From Nocardioides sp. HDW12B (lineage in GTDB: Bacteria > Actinomycetota > Actinomycetes > Propionibacteriales > Nocardioidaceae), in NCBI RefSeq assembly GCF_011299595.1, contig NZ_CP049867.1:372001-436000 (forward strand): DNA of 64,000 bases. The letters are read 5' to 3'. The notes beneath the pieces are model-generated. The model did no database searches. It saw only the letters and a program-made list of their open reading frames with translations, and had not been told where the DNA came from. This document shows positions 8,068 through 17,435 of this stretch, piece after piece (position 1 is the first letter of the stretch; each line of letters opens with the position of its first letter). The position numbers and the translations under genes are program-made.

Positions 8068-8157
8068 GTGAACCCCCGCTACCGACGCATGGTGATCCCG
8101 GGCGCGCTGATCCTGCTCATCGTGATCGTCGTGGTCTCCTCGGTGACCCGTGGGTGA
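8068..8157 (+). CDS. 29-residue single-span membrane micro-protein
   Basis: A 30-codon frame starting GTG. A basic N-terminus (NPRYRRM) precedes one hydrophobic helix (residues about 9-26, LILLIVIVVV) and a short SVTRG tail. It overlaps the methyltransferase start by 8 nt, so the pair may be translationally coupled. The TAGACT box 6 nt upstream supports real expression. No family is recognised; it could be a leader that only serves coupling. Confidence 0.5.
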   Translation: MNPRYRRMVIPGALILLIVIVVVSSVTRG

Positions 8158-9415
8158 GACGACCAGCGACCCGGCCGGTCCGTCCGACGGCTTCGCCGAG
8201 GTCGCGGCGCTGCTCGGCGACGACGCGCTGCTCGAGCGGGCGGTGGCGGCCGGACGCCGCCGTGGTGAGCAGAACCCGTGGCGCCGCCTCGAGGTGAGGT
8301 ACGTCGACCTCAAGGGCGGGCGCCACCTCCAGGTCACCCGGCTCGACGCCACCCAGGCGTTCACCGAGAACCACCCGCTCGCGACCGTGCCGGACGTGGT
8401 GGCGGGGCTGGTCGCCGAGCCGTGGTCCAACTGGCACGTGTGGACGCCGACCGGCACCCTCCAGCTGCGCGTGACGAAGAAGGGGCGGCCCCTGCTGCAC
8501 CGCGAGCGCGTCGACCCCGCGGGCACCTCCGCGTCGTCCGACACCCCCGCGGAGCCGCGCGCCCACGACCGGGCCAAGACCCGCCTGCTGCCCGAGGACG
8601 ACCCGGTGCTGGCGGTGCTGGGCATCGCGGACGCCTTGGGGCGGGTCAAGCCCAGCCGGCAGGCGAAGTACCGCCAGGTGGAGGAGTTCCTGCGCCGTCT
8701 CGACGCCGCGCTCTCCGACGCCTTCGACGCCGGGGCCCTGTCCCGGCCGACCGCGGAGGCGCCCCTGACGGTCGTCGACCTGGGCTGCGGCAACGCCTAC
8801 CTGACGTTCGCCGCCCACCGCTACCTCAGCGCCGTACGCGGGCTGCCGGTGCGGCTGGTCGGGGTGGACGTCAAGGAGCAGTCGCTGCGCCACAACACCG
8901 CGCTGGCCCACGAGCTCGGCGTGGCCGACGAGGTCTCCTTCGTCCAGGGCGCGATCGGCGACGTCGCGCTGCCCGCGGCCACCGGTGACGTCGGGGTGGT
9001 GCTCGCGCTCCACGCGTGCGACACCGCGACCGACGACGCCCTGGCCCAGGCCCTGTCCTGGCGGGCGCCGCTCGTGCTGGCCGCACCCTGCTGCCACCAC
9101 GACGTGGCCGCGCAGCTGCGGGTGTCGTCCCGCGCCGGGTCGGTGCCGGCTACCTACGCCCCGCTCGTGCGCGACGGGATCCTGCGCGAGCGCTTCGCCG
9201 ACACCCTCACCGACGCCGTCCGGGCGGCCGAGCTGCGCCAGCGCGGCTACCGCGTGGACGTGGTGGAGTTCGTCGAGAGTCGGCACACGCCGCGCAACAC
9301 GATGATCCAGGCCGTGCGCACGGGAGCGACGGCCGACGCCGGGGCGGGCGCCGAGCTCGAGAGGCTGCGCGCCGACTGGGCGCTGCGGCCGCGGCTCTCC
9401 GAGCTGCTGGCATGA
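8150..9415 (+). CDS. Class I SAM-dependent methyltransferase (Methyltransf_32-like)
   Basis: A 421-residue protein. The first ~190 residues are a variable N-terminal region containing a charged linker. The Rossmann methyltransferase core then begins with motif I VVDLGCGNAYLTF. Motif II follows near VRLVGVDVKEQSL. The diagnostic block ALHACDTATDDAL and later AAPCCHHD match the Methyltransf_32 group, in which several members act on RNA or protein; the substrate here is unknown. GTG 8150 overlaps the preceding micro-ORF and the stop overlaps the next gene (ATGA). Confidence 0.8.
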   Translation: MGETTSDPAGPSDGFAEVAALLGDDALLERAVAAGRRRGEQNPWRRLEVRYVDLKGGRHLQVTRLDATQAFTENHPLATVPDVVAGLVAEPWSNWHVWTPTGTLQLRVTKKGRPLLHRERVDPAGTSASSDTPAEPRAHDRAKTRLLPEDDPVLAVLGIADALGRVKPSRQAKYRQVEEFLRRLDAALSDAFDAGALSRPTAEAPLTVVDLGCGNAYLTFAAHRYLSAVRGLPVRLVGVDVKEQSLRHNTALAHELGVADEVSFVQGAIGDVALPAATGDVGVVLALHACDTATDDALAQALSWRAPLVLAAPCCHHDVAAQLRVSSRAGSVPATYAPLVRDGILRERFADTLTDAVRAAELRQRGYRVDVVEFVESRHTPRNTMIQAVRTGATADAGAGAELERLRADWALRPRLSELLA

Positions 9416-10542
9416 GCCGGAGCGCTCCGAGGCGTCGGTCGACCCGCGGCCGTCGGATCTCGGGCCGGGCGACGCCAGGCCGGGCGACGCAAGGCCGGGC
9501 GACCCGGGGGCGGCGAGCCCTGGCCGTGACCGCGGCGACCGCTGCCCTCGTGGCCGGCGTCGGAGCGCTGGGTGTCACGACGCACGCGCCGCCGGCCGCT
9601 GCGTCGACCGGGGCCCGCGAGGAGCTGCGCTTCCTCGACCCGGCCATCGACGAGTCCAGCGGCCTCGTCGTCCAGGGCGACGACGTGCTCACCGTCAACG
9701 ACTCGGGCGACGGGCCCGTGGTCTACGTCGTCGACGCCGGCACCGGCGAGACCGTCGGGCGCACGACGTACACCTCCGACGAGGTCGTCGACGTCGAGGC
9801 GCTGGCGCGCGGGCGCGACGGCAGCGTGTGGGTGGGCGACATCGGCGACAACGACGCGGTGCGGCCGTTCGTCAGCCTCTACCGCCTGCCCGCGGTGACC
9901 CGCGGGGACCGCACGGTCACCGCCCAGCGCTTCGACCTCGTCCACCCCGGCGGGCCGCGCGACGCGGAGACCCTGCTGGTGCAGCCGAGCACCGGGCGCG
10001 TCTTCGTGGTGACCAAGGGCGTCTTCGGTGGTCAGGTGATGGCCGCGCCCGATCCGCTGCGCGCCGGTCAGCCCAACCGGCTGCGGCCGGTCGGACGCGT
10101 CGGCGGCCTGGTCACCGACGGCACCTTCCTGCCGGGAGGGGCGGTGGTGCTGCGCGACTACGGCGACGGCTTCGTCGTCGACCCGCGGACCTGGCGCGGG
10201 GTGGGCGCCTTCCCGATGCCCTTGCAGGAGCAGGCGGAGGCCGTCGCGCCGTGGCCCGGGGGCCGGGTCCTGGTCTCGTCGGAGGGCGACGAGCAGCCGC
10301 TGCTGTCCGTCCCGGTGCCGCAGCAGTTCCTCGACGAGGCCACCCGGGAGGGCGACGGCGCGGGCGGCTCGGAGGCTCGAGGTCAGGGGCGCGACGGGCC
10401 ATCGACGCGCACGGACGACGACGAGCCGGCGCAGTCGGTCATCCCGCTGGGTCCGGCCGTCGTGGGCGGGGGAGTCCTGGCGCTCGCCACCCTCACGGTG
10501 TTCTGGCTGCTGCGCCGCCGCGTCCGTCGTACTCCCCGCTGA
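9412..10542 (+). CDS. Membrane-anchored secreted protein, beta-propeller-like, unknown function
   Basis: A 376-residue protein coupled to the methyltransferase by a 4-nt overlap. Residues 1-30 are strongly basic and hold a GRAT tetrapeptide repeated three times. A hydrophobic segment at about 33-52 acts as a signal or anchor. The body contains motifs such as SSGLVVQGDDVLTVNDSGD, VDVEALARG and VWVGDIGDND, which recall lactonase or esterase-like beta-propellers. A second membrane helix near 350-368 (VVGGGVLALATLTVFWLL) precedes a basic tail, suggesting an extracellular domain held at both ends. Function is unknown. Confidence 0.6.
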   Translation: MSRSAPRRRSTRGRRISGRATPGRATQGRATRGRRALAVTAATAALVAGVGALGVTTHAPPAAASTGAREELRFLDPAIDESSGLVVQGDDVLTVNDSGDGPVVYVVDAGTGETVGRTTYTSDEVVDVEALARGRDGSVWVGDIGDNDAVRPFVSLYRLPAVTRGDRTVTAQRFDLVHPGGPRDAETLLVQPSTGRVFVVTKGVFGGQVMAAPDPLRAGQPNRLRPVGRVGGLVTDGTFLPGGAVVLRDYGDGFVVDPRTWRGVGAFPMPLQEQAEAVAPWPGGRVLVSSEGDEQPLLSVPVPQQFLDEATREGDGAGGSEARGQGRDGPSTRTDDDEPAQSVIPLGPAVVGGGVLALATLTVFWLLRRRVRRTPR

Positions 10543-10549
10543 GCACCGG

Positions 10550-11811
<1,262 letters not shown>

Positions 11812-11858
11812 CTATTCTGGCACCTGCCCCCACCCCCGCCCGAAACGAGGCAGCCCGC

Positions 11859-12356
11859 ATGGACACCCCCGCGTCCGTCGGCCTGGACATCGAGCGCGTG
11901 TCGTTCGGTGCGTCCGACGTCGTACGCCTGGTCGCCGACCTGCAGCAGGAGTTCGTGCTGCGCTACGGCGGCCCGGACGAGACCGTGCTCACCGTCGACA
12001 CGTTCGACGACGAGTCCGGCCAGTTCTTCCTCGGCCGCTCCGCGGGGGAGCCGGTGGTCATCGGGGGGTGGCGGATGCGGCGCGACGTCGCCGCACTCGG
12101 CGGCACCCGGGCGGCCGAGATCAAGCGCATGTACGTCGTCCCGACCGCCCAGCGCCGTGGGCACGCCCGCACGATGCTGGCCCACCTCGAGACGACCGCC
12201 CGCGAGGCCGGCGCCGACGTGCTGGTGCTCGAGACCGGTGCCGAGCAGCCCGAGGCGATCGCGCTCTACGAGTCGTCGGGCTACACCCCGGTCGAGGGGT
12301 TCGGCCTCTACAAGGACGAGCCGAGCGTGCGCTACCTCGGCAAGCGCCTGGCCTGA
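11859..12356 (+). CDS. GNAT-family N-acetyltransferase
   Basis: A 165-residue single-domain acetyltransferase. The acetyl-CoA binding motif A is visible as MYVVPTAQRRGHARTMLAHLE, followed by ALYESSGYTPVEGFG, the usual motif B. The family transfers an acetyl group from acetyl-CoA to an amine; the acceptor is unknown. A TATTCT box near 11813-11818 could be its promoter, leaving a ~40-nt leader with a weak GAGG ahead of the ATG. Confidence 0.85.
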   Translation: MDTPASVGLDIERVSFGASDVVRLVADLQQEFVLRYGGPDETVLTVDTFDDESGQFFLGRSAGEPVVIGGWRMRRDVAALGGTRAAEIKRMYVVPTAQRRGHARTMLAHLETTAREAGADVLVLETGAEQPEAIALYESSGYTPVEGFGLYKDEPSVRYLGKRLA

Positions 12357-12409
12357 CGCCGGTCCCGGCGCGAGGCCGTGAAACCTGTGCAGGTGGGTAC
12401 GGCTGGGGC

Positions 12410-12586
12410 ATGACCTCCACACCGGGCTCGAGCCCCCACACCGACGAGAACCTCGCTCCCGAGTTGTCCCGCGGCGACGACCGCGACGTACGCCCCGACC
12501 TCGACGCCGACGCCGCCGGCGAGGAGGCCGCCCAGCCCGGCGTGGACCCCGACTGGTCGCAGACCACCTCCGAGGAGGGCCGCTGA
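12410..12586 (+). CDS. Small acidic hypothetical protein
   Basis: A 58-residue frame starting ATG. It is rich in Asp, Glu, Ser and Pro, has no hydrophobic segment, and is probably disordered. It ends 2 nt before the acylphosphatase ATG, so the two are likely co-transcribed. A near-consensus TACGGC lies 6 nt upstream of the start. No family is recognised. Confidence 0.5.
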   Translation: MTSTPGSSPHTDENLAPELSRGDDRDVRPDLDADAAGEEAAQPGVDPDWSQTTSEEGR

Positions 12587-12588
12587 GC

Positions 12589-12891
12589 ATGGCCGAGGCG
12601 GGCGAGCCCGACCTCGGGCGGGGTACGACGGCCCGCCGGGTCGTCGTGCACGGGCGGGTGCAGGGCGTGTTCTACCGCGACTCGTGCCGGCAGGAGGCCG
12701 AGCGCCTCGGGGTCGCCGGGTGGGTCGTGAACGAGCCCGACGGCACGGTGCGCGTCCACGCCGAGGGCGCGCCGGACGCCGTCCGCTCGCTCGTGGAGTG
12801 GTGCCGCACCGGTCCGACCCGCGCCGTGGTGCACGGCGTGGAGGTCACCGACACGAACGCCGAGGGCCTGGGCTCCTTCGAGGTCCGGTAG
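12589..12891 (+). CDS. acyP: Acylphosphatase
   Basis: A 100-residue cytosolic enzyme hydrolysing acyl phosphates. The catalytic signature VHGRVQGVFYRDSCRQEA contains the phosphate-binding arginine, and the second signature GWVVNEPDGTVRVHAEG contains the catalytic asparagine. Nothing is missing. A short acidic gene precedes it in the same operon. Confidence 0.92.
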   Translation: MAEAGEPDLGRGTTARRVVVHGRVQGVFYRDSCRQEAERLGVAGWVVNEPDGTVRVHAEGAPDAVRSLVEWCRTGPTRAVVHGVEVTDTNAEGLGSFEVR

Positions 12892-12937
12892 CAGCGCTCC
12901 CGTTCGTGCTCCCGTCGTGCCCCGGCTCGGCCGCGCG

Positions 12938-15100
12938 TCAGCCGTAGAGCAGGCGTGAGCCGAAGAACAGCGTCGCGCCCAGCGCCAGCACCACGACGAA
13001 AGCCATCACCAGCACGGCCCCCGACCCGCCGGTGCCGCCCGCGGTGGCGTGCGACTGCGGCTCGTCGTCACTGAGGAAGGCACCCGGGAACGCGTCCAGG
13101 GCGGACCCGCCGTCGCGCCGCGGCTCACGGGACGGCGACGTCCGCTCGGAGCTGCGGTCGGCCGCGGGAGCGCCGGTGCCTGCAGGGCGCGCATCCGTGC
13201 GTGGCTCCGTGGCGGCTCGGGAGCCGCGCTCCGTCCGGGGCTGGGCCTTCGGTCGCTTGCTGCGACGGGAGCGGGTCGGTCCCGTAGACGGGGCCGCGTC
13301 GGTCCGGTCCGTCCCGTCACGCGCACCGACGCCGGTCTCGCTGCTCGGCCGGTCCTCGGGCTTGCCGGTCACGGGGGCGAGCACCTGCGTGACGTCGTCT
13401 CCCGCGTCGGGCCCGACCGCGACGGTCTCGACGGTCCGGGTGTCCTCCTCCGAGGTCGCGGACCCGGCGGACTCCGCCTCGCCCGGTCCGGTGACGATGG
13501 GTCCGGCGCCGACGGGTCCGGGCGGCGCTGGTTCCGCCGGAGACGGCTCGGGGGCGGCACCGGTCGCAGCTGCTGCTTCGGGTGCTTCGGGTGCTGCGGG
13601 TGCTGCGGGGGCGTCGCGGACGACGAGGGCGCCGGGGACGGCCGCGTCGATCCCGGCGACCGCCCTGTCGCCGTGGCGCCAGGCGGCGGCGTCGACGAGC
13701 AGCGACGCGCCCCGGTGCGGCACCAGCAGACGCTCGGACGGGGACAGGTGGTGCACCGCGACGAGGTCGTCCCACGCGACCCCGTCACGCGTCAGCGTCC
13801 GGGTGACCTCGCAGGTGTGCTCCCCGACGACCAGCACGCCGCCGCCGCGGGAGCGCGAGCGGTGGCGGCTGCGCACCTCGCCCGGGGCGCGCAGCAGCGG
13901 CTTCTGGACCAGACGCAGGGCCGCTGCCCCCGACGGTTGCACGGGTCCGGTCGCCGCGCCCGACGCCTCGTCGTCGCCCAGCACCAGCAGGCTCGGCACG
14001 GCCTCGCGGGCCTCGGCCACCACGTCGTCGAGCGAGACGTCGTCAACGGCCCGGGCCGGCGGCAGGCCGAGCAGGTCGCCGAGCCCCTCCCGCTCGGCAC
14101 GCGCCAGGGGAGCCGGGGCCGCGCTGCGGCCGAGCCGCTCCACGCACGCGGCCAGCTCGGGATCCTCCAGCTCGCCCCGCGAGATCGACCGCACCACGTC
14201 GTACACCTCGGTGGGACCGACGCCGCTGTGCTCGTGGACCCACAGCAGGCGGTCGCCGACAGGCAGGGCGCGGGTGCGGGTCCGTGGGCGGGTGGCGGCC
14301 CCGGCGGCGAGTCGCGAGCGCAGCAGCGCGGCGAGCACGCGGGTCGTGACCGGGTCGCGGGTCAGCGCGGTCAACGCGGTCAGCGGCATCGTCGGCCCCG
14401 GGCCGCCCGGAGCCCGGACCGCGCCGTCGCGCTCGGTCCACGCCGTGCGGCCGGGGAGCGGCAGGGGGAGGCCGGGCTGGTGCCGGACGGGGACGGCCGG
14501 CCCGTCGAGGAGGGTGACACCCCGCTCGGCGAGCCCGGGGTGGTCGGTGACGAGGTGGACGTTGGCCGAGGTGAGGTACGACGTCCGCCACGCGTCGAGG
14601 TCCTCGACCGTCACCTCGTGCAGCCCGACGGGCTCGAGCCCGAGCAGACCGACGCCGCGTCGACCCCAGCGGCTGAGGGAGGCGACGGCGAGCACGTCGT
14701 CGACCTCGCCGGGGTCCTCGGACCGGATCCGGTGCACGGCTCCGGGAAGGCCCGACCAGTCCGGCTCGCGGATCCAGCCCGCGAGGGCCTCGAGGGCCTC
14801 CTCGACCTCGGCCGCGGCGCCGGTGACCTCCAGCCGGGTGGTCACCGGTCCCACGACGACGTGCTGCTCGACCGGGCGCTCGCCGATCGCCTCGGCGAGC
14901 AGCTCGGCCAGGACGTGCACCTGGCCGTGGCAGCGGTAGTCGGCGTCGGCGACCCCGAGCCTCAGCAGCAGGACGCCGGTGGCGACGGCCCCCGGTCCGG
15001 GGGCCGCGTCACCGGCGGCGCCGGACGCGGTGTCCGCGACCTCTGCGACGTACGTCGGCAGCGGTGAGGCGGTCGGCGGTGCGGTCGGTGAGGGGGTCAC
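12938..15100 (-). CDS. Degenerate M16-peptidase-like protein with C-terminal membrane anchor
   Basis: A 720-residue protein. The first ~450 residues follow the M16 (insulinase/pitrilysin) layout: a helix with GQVHVLAELLAEAIG where active enzymes carry HxxEH, then ALEALAGWIREPDW, and the segment GLHEVTVEDLDAWRTSYLTSANVHLV. The zinc motif is absent, so it is probably a non-catalytic homologue. Residues about 490-690 are low-complexity (Ala, Pro, Thr, Glu, then Arg/Ser-rich) and the last ~28 residues form one hydrophobic helix, a tail anchor. It starts at a GTG 13 nt after the citrate synthase stop, implying one operon. Function is unknown. Confidence 0.6.
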   Translation of the reverse strand: MTPSPTAPPTASPLPTYVAEVADTASGAAGDAAPGPGAVATGVLLLRLGVADADYRCHGQVHVLAELLAEAIGERPVEQHVVVGPVTTRLEVTGAAAEVEEALEALAGWIREPDWSGLPGAVHRIRSEDPGEVDDVLAVASLSRWGRRGVGLLGLEPVGLHEVTVEDLDAWRTSYLTSANVHLVTDHPGLAERGVTLLDGPAVPVRHQPGLPLPLPGRTAWTERDGAVRAPGGPGPTMPLTALTALTRDPVTTRVLAALLRSRLAAGAATRPRTRTRALPVGDRLLWVHEHSGVGPTEVYDVVRSISRGELEDPELAACVERLGRSAAPAPLARAEREGLGDLLGLPPARAVDDVSLDDVVAEAREAVPSLLVLGDDEASGAATGPVQPSGAAALRLVQKPLLRAPGEVRSRHRSRSRGGGVLVVGEHTCEVTRTLTRDGVAWDDLVAVHHLSPSERLLVPHRGASLLVDAAAWRHGDRAVAGIDAAVPGALVVRDAPAAPAAPEAPEAAAATGAAPEPSPAEPAPPGPVGAGPIVTGPGEAESAGSATSEEDTRTVETVAVGPDAGDDVTQVLAPVTGKPEDRPSSETGVGARDGTDRTDAAPSTGPTRSRRSKRPKAQPRTERGSRAATEPRTDARPAGTGAPAADRSSERTSPSREPRRDGGSALDAFPGAFLSDDEPQSHATAGGTGGSGAVLVMAFVVVLALGATLFFGSRLLYG

Positions 15101-15113
15101 GGTCGCGAGTGTG

Positions 15114-16235
15114 TCAGTTCCAGGAGTCGTTCCACCCGTCGACGTCGGAGGCCTTGCGCTCCGGCGGACCGGTGTAGACGGCCGAGGGTCGGATCAGGCG
15201 CCCGGTCTTCTTCTGCTCGAGGATGTGCGCGGACCAGCCGGCCGTGCGCGCGCACGTGAACATCGAGGTGAACATCCGCGGCGGCACCTCGGCGAAGTCG
15301 AGGACGATCGCGGCCCAGAACTCCACGTTGGTCTCGAGCACACGGTCGGGGCGCCGCTCCCGCAGCTCGGCCAGCGCCGCCTTCTCCAGCTCCTCGGCGA
15401 CCTCGTAGCGGGGGGCGTTCAGCTCACGCGCCGTGCGCCGCAGCACGCGGGCGCGGGGGTCCTCGGCCCGGTAGACCCGGTGCCCGAAGCCCATGAGCCG
15501 CTCCTTGTTGTCGAGCAGCTCCTTGACGTACGCCGCCGCGTCGCCGCGCTTCTCGACCTCCTCGATCATGCCGAGGACGCGGGAGGGGGCACCGCCGTGG
15601 AGGGGACCGCTCATGGCGCCGATCGCGCCGGAGAAGGCCGCGGCCACGTCGGCGCCGGTGGAGGTGATGACGCGGGCGGTGAACGTCGAGGCGTTCATGC
15701 CGTGCTCGGCCGCCGAGCTCCAGTAGGCGTCGATGGCCTTGGCCTGGTCGGGGTCGGCCTCGCCCTTCCAGCGGATCAGGAAGCGGTCGGCGAGGGTCTC
15801 GCCCTTGTCGACCTCGCTCTGGGAGACCACGGGCTGGCCGAGGCCACGCGCGGACTGCGCGGCGTACGACAGCACCATGACCGCGACGCGGCTGAGGTCC
15901 TCGCGGGCCTGCTCGTCGGAGATGTCGTAGGTCTGCTGCATGCCGAAGGTCGGGGCCAGCATGGCCACCGCCGCCTGCACGTCGGCGCGGACCTCGCCGG
16001 TGTGGATCGGGAGGTTGAAGGGCTCGGCGGGCGGGAGGCCCGGCTCGTAGGAGCCGTCGATGAGGAGACCCCAGACCTTCTCGAACGGGACGCGGCCGAC
16101 GAGCTCCTCGATGTCGACCCCGCGGTAGCGCAGCGCGGAGCCCTCCTTGTCCGGCTCGGCGATCTGGGTCTCGAAGGCGACGACACCCTCCAGTCCGTGG
16201 TGCACCTCGGGTGTGTCCTGCTCGGACGATGACAT
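15114..16235 (-). CDS. citA: Citrate synthase (type 2, short form)
   Basis: A 373-residue citrate synthase condensing acetyl-CoA and oxaloacetate. Signature regions include GPLHGGAPSRVLGM and MGFGHRVYRAEDPRARVL with the active-site histidines, and the C-terminal FTCARTAGWSAHILEQ. The size fits the short homodimeric form of Gram-positives. ATG 16235 is preceded by a good AAGGAG. The degenerate M16-like gene follows in the same operon and pdxH is divergent. Confidence 0.93.
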   Translation of the reverse strand: MSSSEQDTPEVHHGLEGVVAFETQIAEPDKEGSALRYRGVDIEELVGRVPFEKVWGLLIDGSYEPGLPPAEPFNLPIHTGEVRADVQAAVAMLAPTFGMQQTYDISDEQAREDLSRVAVMVLSYAAQSARGLGQPVVSQSEVDKGETLADRFLIRWKGEADPDQAKAIDAYWSSAAEHGMNASTFTARVITSTGADVAAAFSGAIGAMSGPLHGGAPSRVLGMIEEVEKRGDAAAYVKELLDNKERLMGFGHRVYRAEDPRARVLRRTARELNAPRYEVAEELEKAALAELRERRPDRVLETNVEFWAAIVLDFAEVPPRMFTSMFTCARTAGWSAHILEQKKTGRLIRPSAVYTGPPERKASDVDGWNDSWN

Positions 16236-16329
16236 GCAGCCACTCCTTCGTCGGGGTTGTCTCCTCTGCCCGGGATTCTGCCCCACGTGTGGGCGCCGTG
16301 GGTCGGATGTGGCTGCCCGGTCCGCTGCC

Positions 16330-16335
16330 TACCCT
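16330..16335 (+). promoter_or_regulatory. -10 box of leaderless pdxH
   Basis: TACCCT ends 6 nt before GTG 16342. The intervening GGGGAG is also a weak ribosome-binding sequence, so a leadered alternative is possible. Confidence 0.45.
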
Positions 16336-16341
16336 GGGGAG

Positions 16342-17013
16342 GTGGACCACACGCCAGCCGGACGACCCGCCCCCGACCTCGCCGCCCTGCGCGAGGAGTA
16401 CACGCTCGGGGGACTCGCCGAGAGCGACGTGGACCCCGACCCGCTGGTGATGCTGCGCCGGTGGGTGGACGACGCGGTGGCGGCGCAGATCGCCGAGCCG
16501 ACGGCGATGGTGCTCTCCACGGTCGACGCCACGGGCCGGGTCGCGAGCCGGACGGTCCTGCTCAAGGGGCTCGACGAGCGCGGCGTGGTCTTCTTCTCCC
16601 ACTACACCTCCCGCAAGGGCGAGGAGCTGGCCGGGCAGCCGCAGTGCGCGGTGCACCTGGGGTGGTACGCCCTCGAGCGGCAGGTCCGCCTCGAGGGGCG
16701 GGCCGAGCGGCTGCCGGAGTCCGAGAGCGACGCCTACTTCGCCAGCCGGCCGCGCGGGTCGCAGCTGGGGGCCTGGGCCTCGCCGCAGTCCACCGTGGTG
16801 GAGGGTCGGGAGGCGCTGGAGGCGCGGTACGCCGAGGCGGAGGCCCGGTTCGCCGGCGGTGACGTGCCGCGCCCGCCGTACTGGGGTGGGGTGCGGGTCG
16901 TGCCCGACCGCGTCGAGCTGTGGCAGGGCCGCCCCAGCCGCATGCACGACCGGCTGCGCTACTCCTGGAGCCCGACGCAGCACGCCTGGGCCCTGGAACG
17001 CCTCGCTCCCTGA
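16342..17013 (+). CDS. pdxH: Pyridoxamine 5'-phosphate oxidase
   Basis: A 223-residue FMN enzyme oxidising pyridoxamine or pyridoxine 5'-phosphate to pyridoxal phosphate. The FMN-binding stretch SRTVLLKGLDERGVVFFSHY and the C-terminal signature VELWQGRPSRMHDRLRY are intact. GTG 16342 gives the expected N-terminus. The gene is divergent from citrate synthase. It may supply PLP for serC and rocD, but that is general metabolism and not evidence of a local pathway. Confidence 0.92.
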   Translation: MDHTPAGRPAPDLAALREEYTLGGLAESDVDPDPLVMLRRWVDDAVAAQIAEPTAMVLSTVDATGRVASRTVLLKGLDERGVVFFSHYTSRKGEELAGQPQCAVHLGWYALERQVRLEGRAERLPESESDAYFASRPRGSQLGAWASPQSTVVEGREALEARYAEAEARFAGGDVPRPPYWGGVRVVPDRVELWQGRPSRMHDRLRYSWSPTQHAWALERLAP

Positions 17014-17029
17014 CCTCGGCCGGCCGAGG
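17014..17029. terminator. Palindrome after pdxH
   Basis: A 16-bp perfect palindrome (CCTCGGCC/GGCCGAGG) begins one base after the pdxH stop. It could form a terminator-like hairpin; no T-run follows. Confidence 0.35.
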
Positions 17030-17047
17030 GCGGCGGAAAAATGCAGA

Positions 17048-17105
17048 CGCCCCGCAGGCGGTTGATGACTCTCCGTTCGGACGAGCACGGAACGCCTGCG
17101 GGGCG
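17048..17105 (-). terminator. Intrinsic terminator of the predicted small RNA
   Basis: Perfect 13-bp arms CGCCTGCGGGGCG and CGCCCCGCAGGCG (17093-17105 and 17048-17060) carry a nested TCCGT/ACGGA stem. On the minus strand the stem is followed by TCTGCATTTTT (T-run at 17041-17037). Confidence 0.55.
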
Positions 17106-17178
17106 GGTGACTGCTGTTGGATTCGCCTGCGCGCACTCGAACGAAGGTCGCTCGAAGGTTGCCGACGACGGTGCGCTG

Positions 17179-17217
17179 CTAGCGAGCAGCCACCTCACGT
17201 GTCCGCAAAGAACTCAT
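17179..17217 (-). CDS. 12-codon leader-like ORF
   Basis: ATG to TAG encodes MSSLRTREVAAR. The upstream AAAGGAGGTGGTCC is nearly a full complement of the 16S rRNA 3' end and sits about 10 nt before the ATG, far stronger than other sites in this window. The peptide resembles no family I recognise. Confidence 0.45.
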   Translation of the reverse strand: MSSLRTREVAAR

Positions 17218-17249
17218 TCTCTGGACCACCTCCTTTCCCGTGTACGACC

Positions 17250-17279
17250 ACGGTAGATCGGCGGTTCACGTCCCCACAA
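17250..17279 (-). promoter_or_regulatory. Promoter of the predicted small RNA
   Basis: TTGTGG (17279-17274) and TACCGT (17255-17250) are separated by 18 bp, a good fit to a housekeeping sigma promoter reading left. Confidence 0.45.
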
Positions 17280-17435
17280 CCGGTTTCCGCGGACCGGTCC
17301 TGCGGCCGCCCGGGTGGTCCGGACCGGACCGTCACGGTCCGAGAAGTCCGACATCTGCTCCCAAACCGCACCACGCGCCGTCGGGGCCCGGCCGACCTCT
17401 CGCCACCCGGCCCCGGCGCGGGTGAGCATGGCGCC

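Larger units (their letters stand above)
17036..17243 (-). ncRNA. Predicted structured small RNA with its own promoter, 12-codon ORF and terminator
   Basis: A ~205-nt transcript is predicted on the minus strand in the 422-bp gap between pdxH and a hydrolase gene. A promoter TTGTGG-N18-TACCGT (17279-17250) would start it near 17243. It then has a very strong ribosome-binding site, a 12-codon ORF, a mid-RNA hairpin (TCGAGCGA-CCT-TCGTTCGA, one G-U pair), and a 13-bp terminator stem followed by TTTTT. No gene lies downstream on this strand before convergent pdxH, so it does not look like an ordinary attenuator. No known RNA family is recognised. Confidence 0.5.

Noticed and set aside
16959-17198. 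79-residue minus-strand frame overlapping the predicted small RNA
   Set aside because: It covers the terminator stem and the pdxH 3' end, has no suitable ribosome-binding site of its own, and shows no protein-like composition.
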